Source of the DNA: Flavobacterium sp. RSP15
Lineage (GTDB): Bacteria > Bacteroidota > Bacteroidia > Flavobacteriales > Flavobacteriaceae
NCBI RefSeq assembly: GCF_003968755.1
Contig: NZ_RYDL01000002.1
Span: 310,001 to 374,000 of the forward strand
Reading direction: 5' to 3'
Length of the DNA stretch: 64,000 bases
This document shows positions 8,639-17,062 of this stretch, piece after piece. Position numbers and translations under genes: made by a program. The stretch's first letter is position 1; every line of letters starts with the position of its first letter. The notes under the pieces are model-generated. The model made no database searches, was not told the DNA's origin, and was given only the letters and a program-made list of their open reading frames with translations.

Positions 8639-8872
8639 TTAAACAATAGTCAGTTTTGTATTCAGGTTATCTAATAATTCCTGAACCTTTTCAAAATCAT
8701 TAATGTGAACTTTAAGTTTAATTCCACCATAAGCAAAACTGCCAAATGGATCAATGGAAACCAACGTTTCATTTTCGAAAAAATAGTTGATTTTTTCCTG
8801 TTCTAATAAATGCTTTAGTACCACAATTTCATGTGAATAATTAAAGGTTCTAATTATTTTGAAATCTTCCAT
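8639..8872 (-). CDS. DUF2007 small signal-transducing-like protein
   Basis: 77 residues, soluble, fitting DUF2007: a ferredoxin-like unit with the pattern IRTFNYSHEIVVLKHLLEQEKINYFFENE and a C-terminal KLKVHINDFEKVQELL helix. Family members are annotated only as putative signal-transducing proteins and the function is unknown. It borders the right side of the candidate origin and is divergent from rnr. A weak TATCTTTA promoter-like element lies at 8887-8894 on the minus strand. Confidence 0.8.
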   Translation of the reverse strand: MEDFKIIRTFNYSHEIVVLKHLLEQEKINYFFENETLVSIDPFGSFAYGGIKLKVHINDFEKVQELLDNLNTKLTIV

Positions 8873-8980
8873 TTTTTCAATTTTTATAAAGATACGAAAG
8901 TTATTTTTTTAATAAATATAATCCGTAAAATCTGTAATATGATATCTTCTTTGTAATTTTAGACTTTTAAGAACCGATTT

Positions 8981-11170
8981 ATGAGTAAAAGACTAAGAAA
9001 GCCGATAAAAAAAGAGAAAGATTTCTCTGAAAAAATACTAAAAATATTATCGCAAAGTGCTAATAAAGCATTCAATTATAAACAGATAGGATCAAAACTT
9101 GAGCTTGATGATACCGAAAGCAGAAATCAAATTATAAAGGATTTGAAGATTCTGGCTTCGCAAAACAAAATCATAGAATCAGAGCCGGGTAAATACTTAG
9201 TAAAAGCCGAAAGTAAGGAGTATTACGAGGGTAAAATTGATATGACAAGCCGCAAAACAGCTTATTTTGTTTGTGCTGAAATGGAAGAAGATGTTTTTAT
9301 CCCAACTAATAATTTGAACCACGCTTTAGATAAAGATATTGTCAAAGTCTATGTCTACAATCGTAGAAAAGGGAAAAGACCAGAAGGTGAAGTGATTGAA
9401 GTACTTGAAAGAAATAAAACAGATTTTGTGGGCGTAATTGACATTCAAGCCAATTTTGCTTTTGTTTCTACTGCAAATCCAAAAATGTATACCGATATTT
9501 TTATTCCAAAGGATAAAATAGGCGAGGCCGAGCAAGGTGATGTAGTTTTGGTACACGTTGAAGATTGGCCGGCCAGAGCGGATAGTCCTTTTGGTTCCGT
9601 AATAAAAGTTTTAGGAAAACCAGGGGAACACGATACAGAAATTCATGCCATTCTTGCTGAATATGGTTTACCGTCAGAATTTCCTATTGAAGTAGAAACG
9701 TTTGCACAAAAAATTGATACCTCAATAGAAGAAAATGAAATTGCTAAACGTCGCGATATGCGAGATACGTTGACTTTTACGATTGATCCAAAAGATGCGA
9801 AGGATTTTGATGATGCACTTTCATTTAAAAAACTAGAAAATGGTAATTACGAAATTGGTATTCACATTGCTGATGTTTCCCATTATCTTCAGGAAGGAAC
9901 AATCCTGGATGATGAAGCCTATCAAAGAGCGACATCAGTTTATTTAGTAGATCGAGTAGTTCCAATGTTACCCGAAGTATTATCAAACTTTGCGTGTTCG
10001 TTGCGACCAAATGAAGAAAAATATACGTTTTCGGCTATATTCGAAATTAACGAAACATCCGAGGTTATCAACCAATGGTTTGGTCGAACGGTAATTTACT
10101 CTGATCAACGTTTTGCGTATGAAGAAGCGCAGTACATCATAGAAACTAAAGATGATACAATTCCATCAGAAATTTCGATCACGGCAAGTTCGTATCAAGT
10201 TTCCAAAGAAATTGTCGCTGCGACGCTAAAAATGGATGAATTAGCTAAAATTCTTAGAAAAAGAAGAATGGCTGAAGGAGCTATTACTTTTGATAAAGTG
10301 GAAGTGAAATTTAATTTAGATGAAGCCGGTGAACCGCAAGGCGTTTATTTTAAAGTTTCGAAAGATGCCAATCATCTGATTGAAGAATTCATGCTTTTGG
10401 CCAACAGAAAAGTGGCAGAATACATTGGAAAACAAAAGAAAACGTTTATTTACAGAATTCACGATGAACCCAATGAGGATAAACTTTTTGCAATGCAAGC
10501 TGTTATTGCTAAGTTTGGACATAAAATTGATTTTAAACAAGGTTCTATTTCACAAGCTTTGAATAAATTAATGGAAGATGTAAATGGTAAAAAAGAACAA
10601 AATTTAATTGATACCCTTGCAATTAGAAGTATGAGTAAAGCTAAATATTCAACGGATAACATAGGACATTACGGTTTAGCTTTTGATTATTATTCACATT
10701 TTACATCACCAATTCGTCGTTATCCGGATGTGATGGTGCATCGTTTGTTGCAACATTATCTGGACGGAGGTAAATCAGTAGATGAAGAAACGTATGAAAC
10801 AAAATGCGTTCATTCGTCCACAATGGAAGGTTTAGCAACTAATGCTGAACGTGATTCTATTAAGTACATGCAGGTCAAATACATGCAAGATCATCAGGAC
10901 GAGGAATTTTTGGGTGTAATTTCCGGTGTGACAGAATGGGGAATTTATGTAGAAATTATCGAAAATAAATGTGAAGGAATGTGTAGAATCAGGGATATAA
11001 AAGACGATTATTACACCTTTGATGAAAAACAATATGCACTAACTGGTGCAACTTCTGGAAAATTGTTACAATTAGGAGATGAAATTTACGTTAAAGTAAA
11101 AAATGCTGATTTAGTTAAAAAACAACTGGATTTTAATTTTTTAAGAAGAATTGAAGAACCATTAAAATAA
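8981..11170 (+). CDS. rnr: Ribonuclease R
   Basis: 729 residues. An N-terminal winged-helix-like region (about 15-75) is followed by cold-shock OB folds, the RNB catalytic domain and a C-terminal S1 domain (about 640-720). The RNB metal-binding signature DPKDAKDFDDAL is at about residue 268, and HFTSPIRRYPDVMVHRLLQHYL near 575 is also characteristic. RNase R is a processive 3'-5' exoribonuclease that degrades structured RNA and helps quality-control rRNA and mRNA. There is no long lysine-rich tail as in E. coli. The GIN-domain gene begins 5 nt after the stop, so read-through transcription is likely. Confidence 0.96.
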   Translation: MSKRLRKPIKKEKDFSEKILKILSQSANKAFNYKQIGSKLELDDTESRNQIIKDLKILASQNKIIESEPGKYLVKAESKEYYEGKIDMTSRKTAYFVCAEMEEDVFIPTNNLNHALDKDIVKVYVYNRRKGKRPEGEVIEVLERNKTDFVGVIDIQANFAFVSTANPKMYTDIFIPKDKIGEAEQGDVVLVHVEDWPARADSPFGSVIKVLGKPGEHDTEIHAILAEYGLPSEFPIEVETFAQKIDTSIEENEIAKRRDMRDTLTFTIDPKDAKDFDDALSFKKLENGNYEIGIHIADVSHYLQEGTILDDEAYQRATSVYLVDRVVPMLPEVLSNFACSLRPNEEKYTFSAIFEINETSEVINQWFGRTVIYSDQRFAYEEAQYIIETKDDTIPSEISITASSYQVSKEIVAATLKMDELAKILRKRRMAEGAITFDKVEVKFNLDEAGEPQGVYFKVSKDANHLIEEFMLLANRKVAEYIGKQKKTFIYRIHDEPNEDKLFAMQAVIAKFGHKIDFKQGSISQALNKLMEDVNGKKEQNLIDTLAIRSMSKAKYSTDNIGHYGLAFDYYSHFTSPIRRYPDVMVHRLLQHYLDGGKSVDEETYETKCVHSSTMEGLATNAERDSIKYMQVKYMQDHQDEEFLGVISGVTEWGIYVEIIENKCEGMCRIRDIKDDYYTFDEKQYALTGATSGKLLQLGDEIYVKVKNADLVKKQLDFNFLRRIEEPLK

Positions 11171-11175
11171 AAGAA

Positions 11176-11259
11176 ATGAAATCAAAGATTCACGACACGA
11201 GTGCTAACGAACTGGCGAAGCAATACCAAAAAATAAATATTAGAAATAGGAGTAAAAAA
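11176..11259 (+). repeat. 84-bp leader repeat, copy A (5' end of GIN-domain gene)
   Basis: Runs from the ATG at 11176 to the AAAAAA at 11259 and matches positions 28209-28292 with about 9 differences in 84 nt (near 89 percent identity) without gaps. Both copies are translated in the same frame (MKSKIHDTS, then QYQKINI). Outside these borders the two loci are unrelated. In this copy the ATG found at the 3' end of copy B is AGG. Confidence 0.8.
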
Positions 11260-11919
11260 TTAGTGATTATTGCTTTTGTATTTTTAAGTCAAATAACAAA
11301 TGCTCAGATAACCAGAAATTTAGGAGATTTTGATGAAGTAAAAGTATTTGATAAAATTAGTGTCAAATTAATTGCAGCCTCAGAAAACAAAATTATCATA
11401 ACCGGTGCTCGCGCAGATGAAGTGGAAACGGTGAATAAAAACGGTGAATTAAAAATCAGAATGCCTTTCCCTAAATTATTATCTGGAGATGATATTAAAG
11501 TTAAGTTATATTTTAAAACTTTGCAGAGTATTGCTGTAAGCGAAGGAAGTTATGTATCAAGTGACTCTGATTTTAAACAAACAGTATTAGATTTGAATGC
11601 AAAATCCGGAGGTGAAATAAAGTTAGAAATTGATACTGAAAAACTAGTTATAAAAGCATTCGCTGGAGGAATAGTTTCAGTATCAGGAAGAGCCAAAAAT
11701 CAAGATGTAACTATTACTTCTGGTGGAATTCTTAATGCTAAGGATTTACTGACTTCACAAACAACGATAAGCGTTGCTGCAGGTGGACAATCAGAAATTC
11801 ATGCCTCAACCTTAGTGGATGCAAAAGTAAAAGCAGGTGGTTCTATTTTTATTTATGGAAAACCAAAACAGATTAATAAAAATGTTTTCATAGGTGGCAC
11901 TATCTTAGAAAAGAATTAG
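11176..11919 (+). CDS. Exported GIN-domain (DUF2807) protein
   Basis: 247 residues. The head GIN domain (about 50-240) shows the repetitive beta-solenoid style of DUF2807: FDEVKVFDKISVKLIAAS, then repeated short strands with GG or SG turns such as SGGEIKLEID and SAGGQSEIHAST-like segments. A hydrophobic signal peptide (KLVIIAFVFLSQITNAQ) ends near residue 45, so the product is probably periplasmic or surface-located. The preceding 28 residues come from the 84-bp leader repeat. Because copy A has AGG where copy B has ATG, no ATG directly precedes the signal peptide and the leader ATG at 11176 is the best start; a GTG at 11263 is an alternative. Five nt follow rnr. Confidence 0.8.
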   Translation: MKSKIHDTSANELAKQYQKINIRNRSKKLVIIAFVFLSQITNAQITRNLGDFDEVKVFDKISVKLIAASENKIIITGARADEVETVNKNGELKIRMPFPKLLSGDDIKVKLYFKTLQSIAVSEGSYVSSDSDFKQTVLDLNAKSGGEIKLEIDTEKLVIKAFAGGIVSVSGRAKNQDVTITSGGILNAKDLLTSQTTISVAAGGQSEIHASTLVDAKVKAGGSIFIYGKPKQINKNVFIGGTILEKN

Positions 11920-11960
11920 TATTTTGGTTTACTTTTAATACTAATAAATTTAGATGTTTA

Positions 11961-12638
11961 ATGATAAATGACATTCTAGCGGGTATTCCTTGGGGAATTT
12001 TTTTAAGTTTTATGATTGGTCCTGTTTTTTTTATTTTACTGGAAACAAGTATTATAAAAGGATTTAGGGCGGCTTTAGTATTTGATTTAGGCGTGATTTT
12101 AGGAGATATTATTTTTATAGGAATTGCTTATTTGGGAAGCTACCGGCTGATTCAAAGTTTAAAAGACCAACCGGCACTTTTTATTTTTGGAGGTGTGTTG
12201 ATGCTTGCTTATGGTATAGTTTCTTTCCTGCAATTAAAAAAAGAAGAGAAAATAAATACAGATATTATAGATAAGGAAATAGTCAAAAAAAATTATTTAA
12301 GTCTTTTTATAAAAGGTTTTTTGTTAAATATTATCAATATAGGTGTACTTGGTTTTTGGTTGGCTATCATTATTTCAGTGGGGCCAAAACTAGAAATGCA
12401 AACATCCAGAATGATAACTTTTTTTATTGCAGTTATTGGAACGTATTTATTTATAGATTGTATCAAAATTGCATTAGCAAAACAGTTAAAAACAAAACTT
12501 ACCCCTAATAACATTCTTACAATTAAAAAAGGAATTAGTATTGTAATGATGGTTTTTGGGATGGTTTTGATCACCCAAGGTTGGTTTCCGGAAGAAAAAG
12601 AATTAGTAAAAAAAGCATTTGATAAAATAGATAATTAA
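11961..12638 (+). CDS. LysE-family translocator
   Basis: 225 residues with about six hydrophobic segments. It begins MINDILAGIPWGIFLSFMIG, with the GPVFFILLETSIIKGFRAAL region typical of the LysE/RhtB amino-acid exporter superfamily (inner membrane, export of amino acids or related small metabolites). The substrate cannot be inferred. It stands 41 nt after the GIN gene on the same strand and is followed by an imperfect terminator hairpin at 12669. Confidence 0.85.
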   Translation: MINDILAGIPWGIFLSFMIGPVFFILLETSIIKGFRAALVFDLGVILGDIIFIGIAYLGSYRLIQSLKDQPALFIFGGVLMLAYGIVSFLQLKKEEKINTDIIDKEIVKKNYLSLFIKGFLLNIINIGVLGFWLAIIISVGPKLEMQTSRMITFFIAVIGTYLFIDCIKIALAKQLKTKLTPNNILTIKKGISIVMMVFGMVLITQGWFPEEKELVKKAFDKIDN

Positions 12639-12668
12639 GTAATTTTTAATTTTATAAAACAGTAAAAT

Positions 12669-12705
12669 CCTTAACTCTAATTGATTTAGATTCAGGGCTT
12701 TTTTT
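12669..12705 (+). terminator. Probable terminator after LysE gene
   Basis: CCTTAACTCTAA and TTAGATTCAGGG can pair with two mismatches and one wobble, followed by a run of seven T. The remainder of 12706-12847 is AT-rich and shows nothing I recognise. Confidence 0.5.
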
Positions 12706-12847
12706 ATTTTAAACACATAAGCCATTTAAGTTTATAGTCACTAAATTATTAACTGAAATTATTTTAAAACAATTAATAAATTAAGTTGCATAAATACTGT
12801 ACACTTAATTTTTCTTAATTTCTTAATGGTTTAAAAATGAAAACTTC

Positions 12848-12913
12848 TTTAATTTTTCCTAAAAATTAGACATAAAAAAAACCTCCAAATTGCTTTGAAG
12901 GTTTTAGAGGCAT
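12848..12913. repeat. 66-bp direct repeat, outer copy (tRNA-Cys 3' flank)
   Basis: Identical to 12952-13017 except one base. The unit contains the tRNA terminator hairpin and the last bases of the tRNA acceptor strand (gaggcat). The two copies are 38 bp apart. Confidence 0.9.
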
Positions 12914-12943
12914 TTCTCGAAGCTTCAGGACGGATTCGAACCC
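12914..12943 (-). pseudogene. tRNA 3'-fragment remnant
   Basis: On the minus strand a T-arm-like GGGTTCGAATCCG (12931-12943) precedes a 17-nt non-tRNA segment holding the palindrome GAAGCTTC, then joins the duplicated acceptor end and terminator. It lacks D-arm, anticodon arm and a paired acceptor, so it is not a functional tRNA. It looks like the leftover of a partial tandem duplication or of an integration event at the tRNA-Cys gene. Confidence 0.4.
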
Positions 12944-12951
12944 TATATTTA

Positions 12952-13017
12952 TTTAATTTTTCTTAAAAATTAGACATAAAAAAAACCTCCAAATTGCTTT
13001 GAAGGTTTTAGAGGCAT
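12952..13017. repeat. 66-bp direct repeat, inner copy (overlaps tRNA-Cys 3' end)
   Basis: Partner of 12848-12913. It covers the final acceptor bases of tRNA-Cys and its terminator; only one base differs. Confidence 0.9.
12975..13009 (-). terminator. Terminator of tRNA-Cys
   Basis: On the minus strand AAAACCTTCAAA, GCAA loop, TTTGGAGGTTTT forms a 12-bp stem with one mismatch followed by a T-run, just after the tRNA. The same hairpin is duplicated in the outer repeat. Confidence 0.8.
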
Positions 13018-13082
13018 CGTCCGGATTCGAACCGGAGTAGGAGCTTTTGCAGAGCCCAGCCTAGCCACTCGGCCACGACGCC
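13012..13082 (-). tRNA. tRNA-Cys (GCA)
   Basis: A 71-nt cloverleaf on the minus strand: acceptor GGCGTCG pairs with CGATGCC (one G-T), D-stem GCC/GGC, anticodon stem GGGCT/AGCTC around the loop CTGCAAA with anticodon GCA, and T-arm TCCGG-TTCGAAT-CCGGA. Discriminator base is U and the CCA end is not encoded. A U73 discriminator and GCA anticodon are the known identity elements for cysteine. Confidence 0.95.
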
Positions 13083-13164
13083 CTGTTGAAGGGACGGCAA
13101 AAGTACTCAAAAAGTTTAAAGTTTAAAAGTTTAAAGTTTAAAAGTTTTAAAAAATATTTTTAAT

Positions 13165-13524
13165 TTAGCTTCTATATTCTTCCAATTCAATAGTAACTGC
13201 TTCAACATCACCACCAATAGGAGGGTTTAGTTTAGAAACCGCCACAATAATTCTGGAAATTTCCGGAATTTCTTCAAAGATTCGCGTTAAGATTCGGTGT
13301 GCCACATGTTCTAATAAGTCTGAACGAATCGCCATTTCTTCTACAACGATATGATTTAAGAGCACATAATCCACCGTGTCTTTCAAATCATCTGTAATAC
13401 TGGATTTTCTCAAATCAGTCTTAACTTCTAAATTTACAATATAGTCTGACCCAATTTTTCCTTCCTCGATCAAGCAACCATGGTAGGAGTAGGTGCGGAT
13501 ATTTTTAAGTTTTATAATTCCCAT
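13165..13524 (-). CDS. folB: Dihydroneopterin aldolase
   Basis: 119 residues, the standard FolB length. Landmarks are GIIKLKNIRTYSYHGCLIEE at the N-terminus (the YHGC segment shapes the pterin pocket), a DTVDYVLLNHIV segment, LLEHVAHRIL carrying the active-site region, and a C-terminal VSKLNPPIGGDVEAVTIELE typical of the family. It splits dihydroneopterin to 6-hydroxymethyl-dihydropterin and glycolaldehyde in folate synthesis. It stands alone, divergent from glnS, with no other folate genes in the window. Confidence 0.93.
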   Translation of the reverse strand: MGIIKLKNIRTYSYHGCLIEEGKIGSDYIVNLEVKTDLRKSSITDDLKDTVDYVLLNHIVVEEMAIRSDLLEHVAHRILTRIFEEIPEISRIIVAVSKLNPPIGGDVEAVTIELEEYRS

Positions 13525-13623
13525 TATTTTATTTTTTTGTGTAAAGCGTATAATGTAAAGAGGAATCGCTAATTTTTCAAAGGTTTCTATGGAAACTTTA
13601 AACCTTTAACCTCAAACTTTTTT

Positions 13624-13631
13624 TATCTTTG
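13624..13631 (+). promoter_or_regulatory. -7 promoter element of glnS
   Basis: TATCTTTG, an exact TAnnTTTG element, 18 nt upstream of the glnS ATG. Confidence 0.6.
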
Positions 13632-13649
13632 CTAAAATAAAACAAAAAA

Positions 13650-15752
13650 ATGTCAACTGAAGAAAAATCGCTCCATTTTATAGAACAAATCATTGAAGAC
13701 AGTTTATCTAACGGTTTTCCTAAAGATAAATTAAGTTTTCGTTTTCCGCCGGAGCCTAATGGCTATTTACATATTGGTCATGCTAAATCAATTTGCTTGA
13801 ATTTTGGTTTAGGATTAAAGTACAATGCACCGGTTAACTTGCGTTTTGATGATACCAATCCTGCTAAAGAAGAGCAGGAATATGTAGACGCCATCAAAGA
13901 AGATTTAAAATGGTTGGGATTTGACTGGACCGAGGAATTGTATTCTTCTGATTATTTTCAGCAATTGTATGACTGGGCAATTTTGATGATTAAAAAGGGA
14001 AAAGCATATATAGACAGCCAATCCTCGGAAAAGATGGCATTGCAAAAAGGTACGCCAACACAAGCAGGTGTAGATGGGCCTTTCAGAAACCGTACGATAG
14101 AAGAAAATCTCATTTTATTTGAAGGAATGAAAAATGGAGATTTTCCGGAAGGAAGTCATGTTTTACGTGCGAAAATTGATATGGCATCTACTAATATGTT
14201 GATGCGAGATCCATTGATGTATCGTATTTTACACCGTCACCATCACAGGACAGGCAATCAATGGAATATTTATCCAATGTATGATTATGCACACGGAGAA
14301 AGCGATTATATCGAGCAAATTTCGCATTCTATTTGTACGCTTGAATTTGTAATGCACCGAGAATTATACAACTGGTTTTTAGACCAAATTTATGATGACT
14401 CAAAAGTACGACCACAACAATATGAATTTGCCCGTTTGAACTTGAACTACACGGTAATGAGCAAACGAAAACTGTTGCAATTAGTACAAGAAAATATTGT
14501 AAACGGTTGGGATGATCCTAGAATGCCAACAATTTCAGGATTGCGAAGAAGAGGATATACCGCAGCTTCTATTCGTAAGTTTTGTGATAGTATTGGTGTT
14601 GCCAAAAGAGAAAATATAATTGATTTTTCACTTTTGGAATTTTGCCTGCGTGAAGACTTGAATAAAACGGCTCCAAGAGTTATGGCGGTTTTAGATCCTA
14701 TAAAATTAGTCATCACAAATTATCCGGATGACAAAGAAGAATGGCTTGATGCTGAAAACAATCAGGAAGATGAAAGTGCAGGATTGAGGAAAGTTCCTTT
14801 TTCAAGAGAATTATTTATTGAAAGAGAAGACTTTCTAGAAGAGGCTCCTGCCAAATTTTTCCGATTGAGCTTAGGAAGAGAAGTACGTCTTAAAAATGCC
14901 TATATTATTAAAGGGGAGCGTGTTGTAAAAGATGCTGCGGGTAATATTACTGAAATTCATGTAACGTATGATGAAGACAGCAGGAGCGGGAGCGGGAGCG
15001 AAGCCAGTCAACGAAAAGTGGCCGGAACCCTGCATTGGGTCTCTATACAACATGCTCTAGAGACGGAAGTTCGGCTCTATGATCGCTTGTTTATCGATGA
15101 AGCGCCAGACAGTCATAAAGAGAAAAATTTCCTGGAATTTATGAATCCTGGTTCGTTACAAATTGTAAAAGGATTTGTAGAACCAAGTTTGGCAACGGTA
15201 CAATCCGGGGATAAATTTCAGTTTCAACGATTGGGTTACTTCAATGTGGATAAAGATTCAACTGAAGGCAAAATTGTCTTTAATAAAACCGTTGGATTAA
15301 AAGATGCTTGGGAAGAAAAAGGCAAAAAAGAAGAAAATTTATTGATGAACACGCAAAAAGAAATCAATAAATATGTAAAAGAAAAGGATGAAAACAATGC
15401 CAATTTGATTTTAAACAACATTGTGACTAATATAAAAAGTATAGATAATTACAGTTTAATTATTCAGACTATTGTCAAAAATATTAAGAATGATAATAAC
15501 TCGTTATTGTTTTCTAATTTGATTTTACTGCATTCTGATAAGGTTAATATAAAAGATATTGACGAAGAGTCTTTAACAAAATTATATTCGATGTCATTGA
15601 AAAGCCAATTGGCAGCGGTTCGAATTTTAGTTATCGAAAACTTACAAAAGGACGGCGGTAATTTTAGTCTTTTTCAATCACAACTTTCAGAAATGAAAAA
15701 TAATGAAAAAAACGATAAAGTGCTACAGGTATTAAATGATCTTACATTTTAA
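13650..15752 (+). CDS. glnS: Glutamine--tRNA ligase with C-terminal extension
   Basis: 700 residues. The class I signature PNGYLHIGHAKS is at about 33-44 and a KMSKS-type VMSKRKLL at about 268-275; the anticodon-binding beta-barrels run to about residue 555. It charges tRNA-Gln with glutamine, so this organism need not rely on the amidotransferase route. Residues after ~555 form an extra ~145-residue helical, lysine/asparagine-rich segment that ordinary GlnRS of about 555-580 residues lacks. It does not clearly look like the YqeY domain known from some GlnRS fusions. The frame is intact, so the extension is encoded rather than a frameshift artefact. A long perfect hairpin follows. Confidence 0.94.
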   Translation: MSTEEKSLHFIEQIIEDSLSNGFPKDKLSFRFPPEPNGYLHIGHAKSICLNFGLGLKYNAPVNLRFDDTNPAKEEQEYVDAIKEDLKWLGFDWTEELYSSDYFQQLYDWAILMIKKGKAYIDSQSSEKMALQKGTPTQAGVDGPFRNRTIEENLILFEGMKNGDFPEGSHVLRAKIDMASTNMLMRDPLMYRILHRHHHRTGNQWNIYPMYDYAHGESDYIEQISHSICTLEFVMHRELYNWFLDQIYDDSKVRPQQYEFARLNLNYTVMSKRKLLQLVQENIVNGWDDPRMPTISGLRRRGYTAASIRKFCDSIGVAKRENIIDFSLLEFCLREDLNKTAPRVMAVLDPIKLVITNYPDDKEEWLDAENNQEDESAGLRKVPFSRELFIEREDFLEEAPAKFFRLSLGREVRLKNAYIIKGERVVKDAAGNITEIHVTYDEDSRSGSGSEASQRKVAGTLHWVSIQHALETEVRLYDRLFIDEAPDSHKEKNFLEFMNPGSLQIVKGFVEPSLATVQSGDKFQFQRLGYFNVDKDSTEGKIVFNKTVGLKDAWEEKGKKEENLLMNTQKEINKYVKEKDENNANLILNNIVTNIKSIDNYSLIIQTIVKNIKNDNNSLLFSNLILLHSDKVNIKDIDEESLTKLYSMSLKSQLAAVRILVIENLQKDGGNFSLFQSQLSEMKNNEKNDKVLQVLNDLTF

Positions 15753-15776
15753 GAACATATTGCTAAAATAGAGTTT

Positions 15777-15816
15777 ACCAATCAAAAATCCTCTTTTTAG
15801 AGGATTTTTGATTGGT
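15777..15816. terminator. Long perfect hairpin terminator after glnS
   Basis: Two 18-nt perfectly complementary arms around a TTTT loop, 25 nt after the glnS stop. It lacks an immediate T-run on the plus strand beyond the arm but is strongly placed as a terminator. Confidence 0.75.
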
Positions 15817-16022
15817 ATAGTAATTTTTTATAGAAATACTTTTTTTAATATTTTTATCCAATTGGGAACAACATCCATATATTGATTTTAAACGTCTTTT
15901 ATAGCATAAACAACATCTTTTATAGAATTTAAAAAAACACACAAGAGCTTGCTTTTATTTGCTTTTGGTCTTGTATAACTACACTTTAACGAGTTGTTAA
16001 CGGGTTGTTGTTTATAAATATG

Positions 16023-16030
16023 TATCTTTA
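16023..16030 (+). promoter_or_regulatory. Probable -7 element of the YtxH operon
   Basis: TATCTTTA differs from TAnnTTTG only in the last base and lies 27 nt before the first gene of the operon. The rest of 15817-16022 is AT-rich with no gene or structure that I can identify. Confidence 0.4.
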
Positions 16031-16057
16031 TAAAACGAACATATAAAAGTAAGAATC

Positions 16058-16387
16058 ATGTCGAATAATACAGGAAATACAATATTGGCTCTTTTAACAG
16101 GTGTAGCCATTGGTGCAGGAATAGGAATTTTATTTGCTCCGGATAAAGGATCTAGAACTAGAGAAAAATTTAAAGATGGTTTTGAGGATGCTAAAAATGA
16201 ATTAAAAAGCAGATTTGATAGTGCATCTTTAGAATTGAAAGATAAGTTTTCGCTTGCTAAGTATGATCTGGAAGGAACTTATGAGGAGCTGGTGTCTAAT
16301 ATGAGTCACAAGACGGATGATGTCATTTCTTTCTTAGAAGAAAAATTGGCGGAATTAAAATCTCAAAATGCCAAACTTCAAAAGTAA
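16058..16387 (+). CDS. YtxH-domain protein
   Basis: 109 residues. A glycine-rich hydrophobic segment (about 6-26, [20 protein letters not shown]) is followed by [20 protein letters not shown] and a long amphipathic helix rich in K, E and S, the classic YtxH layout. Such proteins are small membrane-anchored stress or envelope proteins of unknown biochemistry. It is the first gene of a three-gene unit with a holin-like protein and a small membrane protein, spaced by 39 and 3 nt. Confidence 0.88.
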   Translation: MSNNTGNTILALLTGVAIGAGIGILFAPDKGSRTREKFKDGFEDAKNELKSRFDSASLELKDKFSLAKYDLEGTYEELVSNMSHKTDDVISFLEEKLAELKSQNAKLQK

Positions 16388-16426
16388 TTTTGATTTAATT
16401 TATTATTAAAATCTAAAAATAAGTAC

Positions 16427-16777
16427 ATGGCTTTTGAAGAACTAAAAGAAAACACAGAAAATATTCAAGAACAGGCTAAAGAATATTTGGAAGCTACAGC
16501 TGCTTATTATAAGTTAAGAGGCTTTAAGCTTGCAATGAAATCAACGACAATGATCATAAAAATATCTTTGATTTTACTTTGCTTTAGTATGGTTTTATTG
16601 TTTTGTTCGGTTGCTGCAGCATTTGCAATTGGAATAGCTTTAGATAGTTATGCCTATGGGTTTTTAATAGTTGGTGGAATTTATCTTGTACTGACAATGC
16701 TTTTATTTACTATTAAAGATAGAATTATTGAAGGACCCATTTTAGAGAAATTTTCAGAAATCTTTTTTAACGACTAA
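16427..16777 (+). CDS. Phage-holin-family (DUF1469-like) membrane protein
   Basis: 116 residues with a helical N-terminus (LKENTENIQEQAKEYLEATAAYYKLRGFK), two closely spaced membrane segments (about 47-72 and 80-100) and a short charged tail. This is the pattern of the holin superfamily III / DUF1469 proteins (YqjE-like) usually found beside YtxH or YqjD-type genes. Despite the family name there is no sign of phage genes nearby; a structural role in envelope stress is more likely. Confidence 0.8.
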   Translation: MAFEELKENTENIQEQAKEYLEATAAYYKLRGFKLAMKSTTMIIKISLILLCFSMVLLFCSVAAAFAIGIALDSYAYGFLIVGGIYLVLTMLLFTIKDRIIEGPILEKFSEIFFND

Positions 16778-16780
16778 TTT

Positions 16781-17032
16781 ATGGAAATCAAAAAATATTC
16801 ATCCTATGCTCAAATTGAAAGAGAACTGGAAATTTTAAGGATTGAAAAAGAAATCAGTTATCAAAAATTAGCGTATGGTTTTCAAAAAACAAAAGATAGT
16901 ATAACCCCCTCAAATATTGTGAGTGGTGTCATAGGATCATCCTTGAATGCATTTTCAGGTTCGTACGGGTCCATATTGACGATTATATTGCCATTTGTGA
17001 TCAAGTGGATAAAAAAAATAAAAAGAGGCTGA
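16781..17032 (+). CDS. Small membrane-associated protein, third gene of YtxH operon
   Basis: 83 residues. A helical, charged first half (SYAQIERELEILRIEKEISYQKLAYGFQKTKDS) leads into ITPSNIVSGVIGSSLNAFSG and a hydrophobic C-terminus (ILTIILPFVIKWIKKIKRG). I think this is a DUF6327-like family but am unsure. It starts 3 nt after the holin-like gene. Its TGA stop falls inside the terminator stem. Confidence 0.75.
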   Translation: MEIKKYSSYAQIERELEILRIEKEISYQKLAYGFQKTKDSITPSNIVSGVIGSSLNAFSGSYGSILTIILPFVIKWIKKIKRG

Positions 17033-17046
17033 TTAGCCTCTTTTTT
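17021..17046 (+). terminator. Terminator overlapping the stop of the YtxH operon
   Basis: AAAAGAGGCT, GATT loop, AGCCTCTTTT followed by T. The stop codon (17030-17032) lies in the stem and loop, a very compact operon end. Confidence 0.85.
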
Positions 17047-17062
17047 ACAATTTAAATTTAAT

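Noticed and set aside
14980..15004. AGCGGG tandem triplet-like repeat in glnS
   Set aside because: It encodes the SGSGSEAS segment that belongs to normal GlnRS; not an insertion.
16427..16777. Phage remnant suggested by the holin-family name
   Set aside because: No other phage gene is nearby and the neighbours form a conserved YtxH-type envelope unit.
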